Below are positions 8,849 through 17,117 of a DNA stretch of 64,000 bases, in pieces. The stretch covers positions 186,001 through 250,000 of the forward strand of contig NZ_SWJE01000015.1 in assembly GCF_005144415.1 (NCBI RefSeq), in the 5' to 3' direction. Source of the DNA: Trinickia terrae (lineage in GTDB: Bacteria; Pseudomonadota; Gammaproteobacteria; Burkholderiales; Burkholderiaceae). The notes beneath the pieces are model-generated. The model was given only the letters and a program-made list of their open reading frames with translations, did not search any database and was not told the origin of the DNA. Position 1 is the first letter of the stretch; each line of letters starts with the position of its first letter. The translations under genes and the position numbers were made by a program.

Positions 8849-11128
8849 ATGAAGTTTCGTTTTCCTGTCGTCATCATCGACGAAGACTTTCGCTCCGAGA
8901 ACATCTCGGGTTCCGGCATCCGGGCGCTGGCGGAGGCGATCGAGAAGGAAGGCGTGGAAGTGGTCGGTCTCACGAGCTACGGGGACCTGACTTCGTTTGC
9001 GCAGCAGTCGAGCCGGGCGTCGTGCTTCATCCTGTCGCTCGACGACGACGAGCTGATGCTCGGCGAAGTCGGCGCCGACGGCGAATTGCCCGAACTGGCC
9101 ACCGCGATCATCGACCTGCGAGCGTTCGTCACCGAAGTGCGCCGCCGCAACGCGGACATCCCGATCTTCCTGTACGGCGAGACGCGCACCTCGCGCCACC
9201 TGCCGAACGACATCCTGCGCGAGCTGCACGGCTTCATCCACATGTTCGAGGACACGCCGGAGTTCGTCGCGCGCCACATCATCCGCGAGGCGCGCGTCTA
9301 CCTCGATTCACTGGCGCCGCCGTTCTTCAAGGAGCTCGTCAAGTACGCCGACGAAGGCTCGTACTCGTGGCACTGCCCGGGCCACTCGGGCGGCGTCGCG
9401 TTCCTGAAGAACCCGCTCGGCCAGATGTTCCACCAGTTCTTCGGCGAGAACATGCTGCGCGCCGACGTCTGCAACGCCGTCGACGAGCTCGGCCAGCTGC
9501 TCGACCACATCGGGCCGGTCGCCGCTTCCGAGCGCAACGCGGCACGCATCTTCAGCGCCGATCACCTGTTCTTCGTGACCAACGGCACGTCGACCTCGAA
9601 CAAGATCGTCTGGCACGCGACGGTCGCGCCGGGCGACATCGTGCTCGTCGACCGCAACTGCCACAAGTCGATCCTGCACGCGATCATGATGACGGGCGCG
9701 ATTCCCGTGTTCCTCACGCCGACGCGCAACAACTTCGGCATCATCGGCCCGATTCCGCGCGACGAGTTCAAGCCCGAGAACATTCGCAAGAAGATCGAGG
9801 CCAACCCGTTCGCGCGCGAGGCGCTCGCGAAGAACCCGAACGCGAAGCCGCGCATCCTGACGATCACGCAGAGCACCTACGACGGCGTGATCTACAACGT
9901 CGAGATGATCAAGGACCTGCTCGGCGACCTGCTGGACACGCTGCACTTCGACGAAGCCTGGCTGCCGCACGCCGAGTTCCACGAGTTCTACCAGGACATG
10001 CACGCGATCGGCGCGGGCCGTCCGCGCACGGGTGCGCTCGTGTTCGCGACGCACTCCACGCACAAGCTGCTCGCGGGCATCTCGCAGGCATCGCAGATCG
10101 TCGTGCAGGATTCGGAGAACCGCACGTTCGATAAAGACCGCTTCAACGAGGCGTACCTCATGCATACGTCGACGAGCCCGCAGTACGCGATCATCGCGTC
10201 GTGCGACGTGGCCGCCGCGATGATGGAGCCGCCGGGCGGCACGGCGCTCGTCGAGGAATCGATCGCCGAGGCGCTCGACTTCCGCCGCGCGATGCGCAAG
10301 GTCGACGCCGAATACGGCGACGAGTGGTTCTTCAAGGTCTGGGGGCCGGATAGCCTAGTCGACGAAGGCATCGGCTCGCGCGAAGACTGGATCCTGCGCG
10401 CCGAAGACAACTGGCACGGCTTCGGCCCGCTCGCACCGGGCTTCAACATGCTCGACCCGATCAAGGCGACGATCATCACGCCGGGCCTCGATCTCACGGG
10501 CGACTTCGGCGAGACCGGCATTCCGGCCGCGATCGTCACGAAGTACCTGGCCGAGCACGGCATCATCGTCGAGAAGACCGGGCTCTACTCGTTCTTCATC
10601 ATGTTCACGATCGGCATCACGAAGGGCCGCTGGAACTCGATGGTGACCGAGCTGCAGCAGTTCAAGGACGACTACGACAACAACCAGCCGCTGTGGCGCG
10701 TGCTGCCGAAGTTCGTCGCGCAGCATCCGCAGTACGAGCGTGTCGGGCTCGCCGACCTTTGCCAGCAGATCCACAGCGTCTATCGCGCCAACGACATCGC
10801 TCGGCTCACGACCGAGATGTACCTGTCGAACATGGAGCCGGCGATGAAGCCGTCCGAGGCGTTCGCGAAGCTCGCGCACCGCGAGGTGGACCGCGTGGCC
10901 ATCGACGAGCTCGAAGGCCGCGTGACGAGCGTGCTGCTCACGCCGTATCCGCCGGGCATTCCGCTCCTGATTCCGGGCGAGCGCTTCAACAAGACGATCG
11001 TCAACTACCTGAAGTTCGCGCGCGAGTTCAATGAGCGTTTCCCGGGCTTCTACACCGATATCCACGGACTCGTCGCCGACTCGGTCAACGGCCGTCTCGA
11101 GTATTACGTGGATTGCGTGCGCGGTTGA
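8849..11128 (+). CDS. PLP-dependent arginine/lysine/ornithine decarboxylase (AdiA/LdcC class)
   Basis: 759 aa, fold-type I group III decarboxylase. An N-terminal wing/receiver-like domain (~130 residues, FPVVIIDEDF...) precedes the PLP core with SWHCPGHSGG, TNGTSTSN, LHFDEAWLPHAEF and the PLP-lysine motif ATHSTHKLLAG. The C-terminal domain contains LLTPYPPGIPLLIPGERF. Such enzymes consume a proton and release CO2, forming agmatine, cadaverine or putrescine; they serve acid resistance or polyamine supply. Which substrate is used cannot be read from the sequence. The start at 8849 follows TTTTTGGAG. No antiporter gene is adjacent, unlike enterobacterial adi/cad systems; an LprI-like gene begins 4 nt after the stop. 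Confidence 0.92.
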   Translation: MKFRFPVVIIDEDFRSENISGSGIRALAEAIEKEGVEVVGLTSYGDLTSFAQQSSRASCFILSLDDDELMLGEVGADGELPELATAIIDLRAFVTEVRRRNADIPIFLYGETRTSRHLPNDILRELHGFIHMFEDTPEFVARHIIREARVYLDSLAPPFFKELVKYADEGSYSWHCPGHSGGVAFLKNPLGQMFHQFFGENMLRADVCNAVDELGQLLDHIGPVAASERNAARIFSADHLFFVTNGTSTSNKIVWHATVAPGDIVLVDRNCHKSILHAIMMTGAIPVFLTPTRNNFGIIGPIPRDEFKPENIRKKIEANPFAREALAKNPNAKPRILTITQSTYDGVIYNVEMIKDLLGDLLDTLHFDEAWLPHAEFHEFYQDMHAIGAGRPRTGALVFATHSTHKLLAGISQASQIVVQDSENRTFDKDRFNEAYLMHTSTSPQYAIIASCDVAAAMMEPPGGTALVEESIAEALDFRRAMRKVDAEYGDEWFFKVWGPDSLVDEGIGSREDWILRAEDNWHGFGPLAPGFNMLDPIKATIITPGLDLTGDFGETGIPAAIVTKYLAEHGIIVEKTGLYSFFIMFTIGITKGRWNSMVTELQQFKDDYDNNQPLWRVLPKFVAQHPQYERVGLADLCQQIHSVYRANDIARLTTEMYLSNMEPAMKPSEAFAKLAHREVDRVAIDELEGRVTSVLLTPYPPGIPLLIPGERFNKTIVNYLKFAREFNERFPGFYTDIHGLVADSVNGRLEYYVDCVRG

Positions 11129-11132
11129 TCCG

Positions 11133-11876
11133 ATGATGTCGCCGGGCTTCAAACGCGGTCTGGCCGGCGCGCTGCTTGCAGCCGCCGCCCTTGCGTGCGT
11201 GGTGTGGGCTGGGGTGGCGCATGCCGAAGTCGCCGCGGCCGACCCGATCGATACCGCGATGCGGCAGTGCGCGGCGCGCGCCGACCGGTCGTCGACGGCG
11301 GGGCAGGTGCAGTGCATCGAGGCGGCCAACGATGCGTGGCAGGGGGCGATCGACGCCGCTTATCAGCCGGTGCTCGCCAATGCGCCGAGCGAGACACTGC
11401 GCCGAGGCTGGCAGGAGAGCCAGCGGCGCTGGCTCGCGTGGCGCAAGGAGGAGGCGCACCTGCTGCACGCCGTGTTCGCGACCACGGAGGGCTCCTCGTA
11501 CGCGATGAGCGCGGCGAACCTGCGTCTGCAGCCGGTGCGCGATCGCGCGCTGGCGTTGCGCAAGGCGGCTGCGCAATACCAGCAAGCCGCGCTGGCGTTG
11601 CAGGCGGGCGACGCGCCGCCTGCTGCGCAACGCACACCGCGCTGTTCTGCCGATGCCGCGTGCCAGCATGCGGATTTCGACTTGAATCGCTACTACCGGA
11701 AATTGCGCGCGAAGCTGCCGGTGCGCTCGCGGCCGGTGCTGATGCGCGCCGAGCGCAGCTGGGTCGCGTTTCGCGATGCGACGGGGCCGCTCATCGGCAG
11801 CCAGGACCGGGTCGACCTGATCGGCGCGCGGATCGCGACGATCAAGCGCTTTTCGGAGACGGTCGGCAACGATTGA
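11133..11876 (+). CDS. Exported protein with two LprI/DUF1311-like domains
   Basis: 247 aa counted from the first of two tandem ATGs (11133, 11136). The signal peptide ends near GVAHAEVAAA. Two units resemble the lysozyme-inhibitor LprI N-terminal domain (DUF1311): residues ~40-110 (CAARADRSS...QVQCIEAAN...WQESQRRWLAWRKEEAHLL) and ~175-225 (ADAACQHADFDLNRYYRKL...RAERSWVAFRDATGPLI). Single-domain members are usually about 110-140 aa, so this is an in-tandem form. The 4-nt gap after the decarboxylase gene implies co-transcription and probably translational coupling. A periplasmic role in envelope protection is inferred from the family name only. Confidence 0.75.
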   Translation: MMSPGFKRGLAGALLAAAALACVVWAGVAHAEVAAADPIDTAMRQCAARADRSSTAGQVQCIEAANDAWQGAIDAAYQPVLANAPSETLRRGWQESQRRWLAWRKEEAHLLHAVFATTEGSSYAMSAANLRLQPVRDRALALRKAAAQYQQAALALQAGDAPPAAQRTPRCSADAACQHADFDLNRYYRKLRAKLPVRSRPVLMRAERSWVAFRDATGPLIGSQDRVDLIGARIATIKRFSETVGND

Positions 11877-11914
11877 GCGGCGGGCCGGCGCGCGAGCTCT
11901 GAGCTTGAAACGAC

Positions 11915-11946
11915 AACGGCGGACACGAGGTCCGCCGTTTTCTTTT
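11915..11946 (+). terminator. Intrinsic terminator after the LprI-like gene
   Basis: Perfect 10-bp stem AACGGCGGAC/GTCCGCCGTT (11915-11924 and 11930-11939), 5-nt loop, followed by TTCTTTT. It closes the decarboxylase-LprI transcript ahead of the convergent argH. Confidence 0.85.
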
Positions 11947-11986
11947 GCAACGTGTAAGCGTTGGCGAGTCGAGTGAGCCGGCAGGG

Positions 11987-13393
11987 TCAGCCCAACGCCG
12001 CCCGCGCCGCCTTCGCCGCGGCCCGCACCTGCTCGGGCGCCGTGCCGCCCGGATGGTTGCGGCTCGCCACCGAGCCTTCGAGTGTGAGGTAGTCGAACAC
12101 GTCGTCGCCGATCAGGTGCGCGACGTTCGGCAGCTCTTTACGCATTTCGTCGAGCGTGAGGTCGGCGAGGTCGCACTGGCGGTCCACGCAGATCCGCACC
12201 GCGTGCGCGACCGCTTCGTGCGCGTCGCGGAACGGCAGGCCGCGCTTGACGAGGTAGTCGGCCAGATCGGTGGCCGTCGAAAAGCCCTGCAGCGCCGCCG
12301 CGCGCATCGCCTGCGGCTTCACCGTGACGCCGGCGACCATCTCCGCGAAGATGCGCAGCGTGTCCGCGACCGTATCGACGGTGTCGAACAGCGGCTCCTT
12401 GTCTTCCTGATTATCTTTGTTGTACGCGAGCGGCTGGCCCTTCATCAGCGTGAGCAGCGCCATCAAGTGGCCGTTCACGCGGCCCGTCTTGCCGCGCGCG
12501 AGCTCGGGCACGTCCGGGTTCTTCTTCTGCGGCATGATCGACGAGCCCGTGCAGAAGCGGTCTGCGAGATCGATGAAGCCGACGCGCGGGCTCATCCACA
12601 GCACCAGTTCCTCCGAGAAGCGCGAGACGTGCGTCATCACGAGCGCCGCCGCGGCCGTGAATTCGATCGCGAAGTCTCGGTCGGAAACGGCGTCGAGCGA
12701 GTTCGCGCAGATGCCGTCGAAGCCGAGCGTCTTCGCCACCGCATGCCGGTCGATCGGATAGCTCGTGCCCGCGAGCGCCGCCGCGCCGAGCGGCAGGCGG
12801 TTCACGCGGGTGCGGCAGTCGCGCATGCGCTCGGCGTCGCGCGTGAACATCTCCACGTAGGCGAGCAGATGGTGGCCGAACGTCACCGGCTGCGCGACCT
12901 GCAAGTGCGTGAAGCCCGGCAGGATCGTTTCGGCGTTCTGCTCGGCGAGGTCGATGAGCGCGCCGCGCAGGTCCTTCAAGAGGCCGCCGATGCGGTCGAT
13001 CTCGCCGCGCAGCCACAGGCGGATGTCGGTCGCGACCTGGTCGTTGCGCGAGCGGCCCGTGTGCAGGCGCTTGCCCGCATCGCCGATCAGCGCGGTCAGG
13101 CGCGCCTCGATGTTCAGGTGGACGTCCTCGAGATCGAGCTGCCATTCGAATTCGCCGCGCTCGATCTCGCCTTTGATCTGCGCCATGCCGCGCTGGATCG
13201 CAGCGAGGTCGTCGGCGCCGATGATCTTCTGCGCGGCGAGCATCGACGCGTGCGCGAGCGACCCTTCGATATCGACGAGCGCGAGGCGCTTGTCGAAGAA
13301 AACCGACGACGTATAGCGTTTGACGAGCTCCGACATCGGCTCCGAGAAGCGAGCCGACCAGGCTTCGCCTTTTTTGTGCAGTTGGGACGTCAT
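11987..13393 (-). CDS. argH: Argininosuccinate lyase
   Basis: 468 aa, full length. It splits argininosuccinate into arginine and fumarate, the last step of arginine biosynthesis. It belongs to the fumarase/aspartase superfamily: [12 protein letters not shown] near residue 110, HTHLQ-like [20 protein letters not shown], and the flexible signature loop [20 protein letters not shown] with the catalytic Ser. The C-terminal helical domain is intact. It is monocistronic. A decarboxylase that may use arginine lies convergently next door, but nothing shows shared regulation. Confidence 0.96.
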   Translation of the reverse strand: MTSQLHKKGEAWSARFSEPMSELVKRYTSSVFFDKRLALVDIEGSLAHASMLAAQKIIGADDLAAIQRGMAQIKGEIERGEFEWQLDLEDVHLNIEARLTALIGDAGKRLHTGRSRNDQVATDIRLWLRGEIDRIGGLLKDLRGALIDLAEQNAETILPGFTHLQVAQPVTFGHHLLAYVEMFTRDAERMRDCRTRVNRLPLGAAALAGTSYPIDRHAVAKTLGFDGICANSLDAVSDRDFAIEFTAAAALVMTHVSRFSEELVLWMSPRVGFIDLADRFCTGSSIMPQKKNPDVPELARGKTGRVNGHLMALLTLMKGQPLAYNKDNQEDKEPLFDTVDTVADTLRIFAEMVAGVTVKPQAMRAAALQGFSTATDLADYLVKRGLPFRDAHEAVAHAVRICVDRQCDLADLTLDEMRKELPNVAHLIGDDVFDYLTLEGSVASRNHPGGTAPEQVRAAAKAARAALG

Positions 13394-13541
13394 GGTGATG
13401 GCAGTGAACGTAGTGCCGTCGCGCGACGGCGTGGGAGCACGCGTGGCGCGTGCGGGGAGAACGAGGATTCTATCATCGCGGCCCGGCGCGCCAGACGGCT
13501 GCCTGACGGCAGTCGCTGCGGCGCGGCGGGCTGACGGCGCT

Positions 13542-14375
13542 TCAGGCCGTGGCCATCAGCTTGCCCAAGCAGATCACCGGGCCCGTCGGGCCGTTAGGGT
13601 CGGGCGAGCCGCCACGGGGCTCCATCGATACCGCGAGCTTGAGATAGGCGCCCATCCCGTGCACCTTCATGCTGATCGTCCCACCAGGCGGGATGACGCC
13701 GAGCGAGACAGGGCGGCCGTCCGGCGACATGCCCCAGAGCTGCTCGGATTTGCCGGAATCGCCGGCCGGGCCTGTGTCGCCGCCCATCCGGTGCACGGTC
13801 ATCATCGCGCTCTTCTGGTCCCACATGACGACCATCATGGTCTTGCTGGTTTGCGTGTCCGCGAGAGCGGCCATGTAGGCGACACGTTCGATGCCCTGGC
13901 CGTTCTGCTGCTCGGCGACTTGCGTGGCGGGAGCGGGCGCCTGCTCGACAAGCGGGAGCAGCGCGACGGCAAGCGCGAGCACCGCGACGGCCGTCGCCGC
14001 GACCGACCAGCCGCGCCAGAACGACAGGCTTTCGAACCAGCGCGAAGCCGTGGCCTTGGACGGCGGCACAGCCGGTCTTGCCGGCGCGGCGCGCGCCGGC
14101 TCGTCTGCTTGTGCCCCAGCCGCCGCCGCGCGCCGCGCCGCGGCAAGCTCGAGCCGCCGCTCGATCGCTTCCCACACCGATGGCGGCGGCGCCACGCGCG
14201 GCCCCAGCTCGGCCATTGCGCTCACGCGCGCCTGCCAGGTTTGCACGGCGGCGCGCAGGGCCGCATCGCGCTGCGCCATGTGCTCGAAGCGGCGGCGTGC
14301 CGAGCCGCGCAGCACGCCGAGCGCGTATTCGCCGGCGAGCCGGTCGACGAGGCCGGGATGCCGATGCAGATCCAT
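13542..14375 (-). CDS. Anti-sigma factor (RskA-like, membrane anchored)
   Basis: 277 aa. The N-terminal ~75 residues ([26 protein letters not shown]...) form the cytoplasmic sigma-binding zinc-less anti-sigma domain typical of RskA/ChrR-like proteins. An Ala-rich linker follows, then one transmembrane helix ([22 protein letters not shown], ~residues 140-162). The periplasmic ~115 residues are an RskA domain with VMWDQ...[18 protein letters not shown]. The ATG overlaps the sigma gene stop (TGATG), so the two are translationally coupled. It should hold the adjacent ECF sigma factor inactive until regulated proteolysis. The signal sensed is not evident. Confidence 0.88.
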   Translation of the reverse strand: MDLHRHPGLVDRLAGEYALGVLRGSARRRFEHMAQRDAALRAAVQTWQARVSAMAELGPRVAPPPSVWEAIERRLELAAARRAAAAGAQADEPARAAPARPAVPPSKATASRWFESLSFWRGWSVAATAVAVLALAVALLPLVEQAPAPATQVAEQQNGQGIERVAYMAALADTQTSKTMMVVMWDQKSAMMTVHRMGGDTGPAGDSGKSEQLWGMSPDGRPVSLGVIPPGGTISMKVHGMGAYLKLAVSMEPRGGSPDPNGPTGPVICLGKLMATA

Positions 14376-14953
14376 CACAGGCCTCCCATGCAGGTCTTGA
14401 GCTTTTCGAGCCCGCGCCGCACCCACGACTTGACGGTGCCGAGCGGCACCCTCAGCACGCCGGCGATCTCACTGTGGCTCTGGTCGCGCAGGTACGCGAG
14501 CGCCACGGCCTGGCGCTGGTTCGCGTCGAGCCTTTCCAGGCAGATCGCGAGCTGCCGGGCTTCCTGGCTCAGCAGCGCAACGTCGGCGGGATCGGGGTCG
14601 GTACCTGCCAGGACTTCATCCAAGCTTTCGCTCCATTCGGTTTGCCCGGCGCTCGCCGTCTTTTGCCGGCGCAGGCAGTCGAGCGCGCGGTTGCGGACGA
14701 TCGCCGCCATCCAGGTCATCGGCGCGGCCAGGCTCTGCCGGTAGTCGCCCGCGTAGCGCCAGATGTTGACGTACGCGTCCTGCAGTGCCTCCTCGGCCCA
14801 TTCGCGTTTCACCAATATACGGAGCGCGACGCCGAACAGTTTCGACGCGGTCAGATCGTAAAGGGAGCGCAGCGCCGCGGCGTCCTCGCCGGCGATGCGC
14901 TCGAGGAGGGCGGCAAGGGCATCCGGCGTGGGCTCGGAAGGAAGAGAGGTCAT
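14375..14953 (-). CDS. ECF-type RNA polymerase sigma factor (SigK/RpoE group)
   Basis: 192 aa. Region 2 (ALRSLYDLTASKLFGVALRIL...AEEALQDAYVNIWRYAGDYR...WMAAIVRNRALDCLRR) and region 4 (RLDANQRQAVALAYLRDQSHSEIAGVLRVPLGTVKSWVRRGLEKL) are complete, joined by a short acidic linker. It directs RNA polymerase to a stress regulon in the cytoplasm. It forms a one-nucleotide-overlap operon with its anti-sigma factor downstream, the usual SigK/RskA arrangement. The XRE-family gene ends 14 bp upstream on the same strand, so read-through from that gene is possible. Confidence 0.92.
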   Translation of the reverse strand: MTSLPSEPTPDALAALLERIAGEDAAALRSLYDLTASKLFGVALRILVKREWAEEALQDAYVNIWRYAGDYRQSLAAPMTWMAAIVRNRALDCLRRQKTASAGQTEWSESLDEVLAGTDPDPADVALLSQEARQLAICLERLDANQRQAVALAYLRDQSHSEIAGVLRVPLGTVKSWVRRGLEKLKTCMGGL

Positions 14954-14967
14954 GGTGGGTTCTTATA

Positions 14968-15819
14968 TCATCCCCGCCGCACCAGAACCACGAGCTTGAG
15001 ATCTTCCCGGTGCGCGGGCTTGAGGGTGATCTGATCGTAGACGACGCGGCCATGCCGCGGATGATCGAACTCGCGTGTGCCGCCTTCGCGTTCCCCCACG
15101 TCCTGTGACGCCCAGAAGTGCGCGAACGCCTCGCTTTCCGCGGAGAGGGCGTCGATCAGGGTGCGCGTGGGCGCATCGTTCAGGTGCCGGATCGAATCGG
15201 CGCGAAACTCCGCCGCGAGCCGGCGCGCGCGCGTCTCCCAATCGACGATCAGCGTGCGCGCAGCCGGCGACGTGAACGTGAAGCGCAGCAGGTTGCGATC
15301 GCGCGGATGGCCGCCCCGCGCGTCGTCGAGCCAGCCGACGAAGAGGTCGGCGGCCGGGGCGTTCCAGGCGAGCGCGGTCCACTGGCGATCGAGCACGTAG
15401 GCCGGCGCGTCGATGAGCTGCACGGTTTCGATGAGGGCCGCGGGGGCGTCGGCGGCCGCCTGGTCGGGCTCGGCAGGATCGCGCTGCGCGGCGAGCTCGA
15501 ACAGGTAGGCGCGTTCGGCGCGCGAGAGCTGCAGCGCGACCGCGATCCGCGCGAGCGCTTCGGCCGATGCCGACACCGGCCGCCCCTGCTCGATCCACGT
15601 GTACCAGGTCGGGCTCACGCCGCATAGCTGCGCGACTTCCTCGCGCCGCAGGCCCGGCGTGCGGCGGCGCGGCCCGGGCGGCAGCCCGACGGCCTGCGGC
15701 GTCAGGCGCTCGCGGTGCGCGCGGATGAATTCGCCGAGCGCGCGCGCTGGCGAGGCGTCGAGCGATGTGGGGCTCGACGCCTCGGCGGAAGAATCGTTCG
15801 ATTGCGGCTGCTTGGCCAT
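14968..15819 (-). CDS. XRE-family regulator with MmyB-like ligand-binding domain
   Basis: 283 aa from the ATG at 15819; a TTG six bases upstream is possible. After a ~25-residue Ser/Ala-rich tail, residues ~30-95 form an XRE helix-turn-helix (LGEFIRAHRERLTPQAVG...RTPGLRREEVAQLCGVSPTWYTWIEQGR). The C-terminal ~150 residues (LIDAPAYVLDRQWTALAWNAPAADLFVGWLDD...) form the PAS-like MmyB ligand-binding domain, which in characterised relatives binds a fatty-acid-like small molecule. It is divergent from a methyltransferase gene. The shared interval has a 12-bp palindrome overlapping the likely methyltransferase -35, so repression of that gene is a reasonable guess. Confidence 0.88.
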   Translation of the reverse strand: MAKQPQSNDSSAEASSPTSLDASPARALGEFIRAHRERLTPQAVGLPPGPRRRTPGLRREEVAQLCGVSPTWYTWIEQGRPVSASAEALARIAVALQLSRAERAYLFELAAQRDPAEPDQAAADAPAALIETVQLIDAPAYVLDRQWTALAWNAPAADLFVGWLDDARGGHPRDRNLLRFTFTSPAARTLIVDWETRARRLAAEFRADSIRHLNDAPTRTLIDALSAESEAFAHFWASQDVGEREGGTREFDHPRHGRVVYDQITLKPAHREDLKLVVLVRRG

Positions 15820-15917
15820 CTTCAATGGGCAGGTGAGGCTGGGGCCCGAAGCCTGTTATCGGCGTGAGCAGACCATGGCCTAGGGGAGTAGCTTTGGTAC
15901 CGGGATAACCGCTTAAC

Positions 15918-15946
15918 TTGTACCGGTACAGCGCGGGCTCTATTGT
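15918..15946 (+). promoter_or_regulatory. Candidate sigma-70 promoter with overlapping operator
   Basis: TTGTAC (15918-15923) and TATTGT (15941-15946) are spaced by exactly 17 bp. The perfect palindrome TGTACCGGTACA (15919-15930) covers the -35. A partial copy (GGTACCGG) lies about 22 bp further upstream. This fits autoregulation plus repression of the methyltransferase gene by the divergent XRE protein. Confidence 0.5.
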
Positions 15947-16003
15947 AGCGGCATGCCCCGCTGGACAACACGCCTCCCAAGGCTCGCAAACGAGGAATTA
16001 CCG

Positions 16004-16756
16004 ATGAAACATCACGATCAGGTCGCCGACGCGTTCGGCTCGACTGCCGCCGCTTATTTGACGAGTGCCGTGCACGCGAGCGGCGCCGACCTGCAGACGC
16101 TCTCCGCGGAAATCGGCGCGACGCCAGGCGCGGCTGTGCTCGATCTCGGCTGCGGAGCGGGGCACGCGAGTTTCGCGGTCGCGCCGCACGCGCGGTCGGT
16201 CGTGGCGTACGATCTCGCGCCGCAGATGCTGGCGACGGTCGACGCCGCGGCGCGCGAGCGCGGCTTGACGAACATCCGCACTGAGCGGGGCGCGGCCGAA
16301 GTGCTGCCGTTCGCCGACGCGTCGTTCGACTGGGCGGTGAGCCGCATGAGCGCGCATCACTGGCACGACGTGCCGCGCGCGCTGGCCGAAGTGCGCCGTG
16401 TGCTGAAGCCGGGCGGGCGCGTGCTCTTCATCGATATCGCGGGCGCGGACCATCCGTTGCTCGATACGCATATTCAGGCTGTCGAACTGCTGCGCGACGG
16501 CTCGCACATTCGCGACTATCGCGCGGACGAATGGCTCGCGCTGTTCGCCGGCGCGGGTTTCACCGCGCAGGTTCGCGAGCGCTGGCGCTTGCCGATCGAG
16601 TTTGCGTCGTGGGTGGCGCGGATGCGCACGCCCGAGGTGCGCGTCGAAGCGATCCGGTCGATGTGGGCGAATGCGCCCGACGAGGTGCGGGCGTACTTCG
16701 ACGTGCAGCCGGACGGGTCGTTCAAGCTCGATGCGTTGATGATCGACGCGCGGTAA
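16004..16756 (+). CDS. Class I SAM-dependent methyltransferase (UbiE/MenG-like)
   Basis: 250 aa. A Rossmann-type Methyltransf_11 domain: motif I VLDLGCGAGHASFAVAP (~residues 45-60), acidic loop VVAYDLAPQML, EVLPFADASFDWAVSRMSAHHWHDVPRALAEVRRVLKPGGRVLFIDIAG. The sequence after the core (REHWRLP-like and SMWANAPDEV...) is the usual C-terminal substrate cap. Substrate unknown; homologues are often annotated as small-molecule or quinone-type methyltransferases. The ATG at 16004 follows CGAGGAATTACC. It is divergent from and probably controlled by the XRE/MmyB regulator. Confidence 0.85.
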   Translation: MKHHDQVADAFGSTAAAYLTSAVHASGADLQTLSAEIGATPGAAVLDLGCGAGHASFAVAPHARSVVAYDLAPQMLATVDAAARERGLTNIRTERGAAEVLPFADASFDWAVSRMSAHHWHDVPRALAEVRRVLKPGGRVLFIDIAGADHPLLDTHIQAVELLRDGSHIRDYRADEWLALFAGAGFTAQVRERWRLPIEFASWVARMRTPEVRVEAIRSMWANAPDEVRAYFDVQPDGSFKLDALMIDAR

Positions 16757-17117
16757 GCAATGCGCTGCCTCGGGCAGCGCGGGACGATCCGATGCGTATT
16801 GTTTCGGAGTATTCCGATAGTACTTGTTGCTCGAGCGCGGCAAATTGCGCGGGGTGAGCGGTTCTTGTGCTTTTTCAAGCAAACGCGTTCGAGCGTAGTC
16901 GCCGATGGCGGCGATATCCGTTTGGGTGACGAGCATTTCCACCCATTTTCTGGCGGGGCGATCGTTTGACCGGAGTCCGACCGGGTAGGGAGCAGCGCGA
17001 GCAAAGCACAGGGACGACATCACACAGCAGGGCTTGAAGCCAATCCGCTCACGTAGCCGTTACGTGAGCGGGAACCAGGCGGCAGGCTTCGATGGAAGTT
17101 GTGTTCTGGAATCCCGC
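16757..17117. other. Non-coding interval with two hairpins
   Basis: 361 bp without a plausible gene. Directly after the methyltransferase stop is a stable hairpin GCGCTGCC/GGCAGCGC (16762-16780), possibly a terminator although no T-run follows. An 11-bp perfect inverted repeat CCGCTCACGTA/TACGTGAGCGG (17045-17071, 5-nt loop) lies 47 bp upstream of the lipoprotein start and may be an operator or a leader hairpin. Confidence 0.55.

Noticed and set aside
16516-17004. Minus-strand frames over the methyltransferase 3' end
   Set aside because: Lack ribosome binding sites and conserved motifs, and overlap a well-supported gene.
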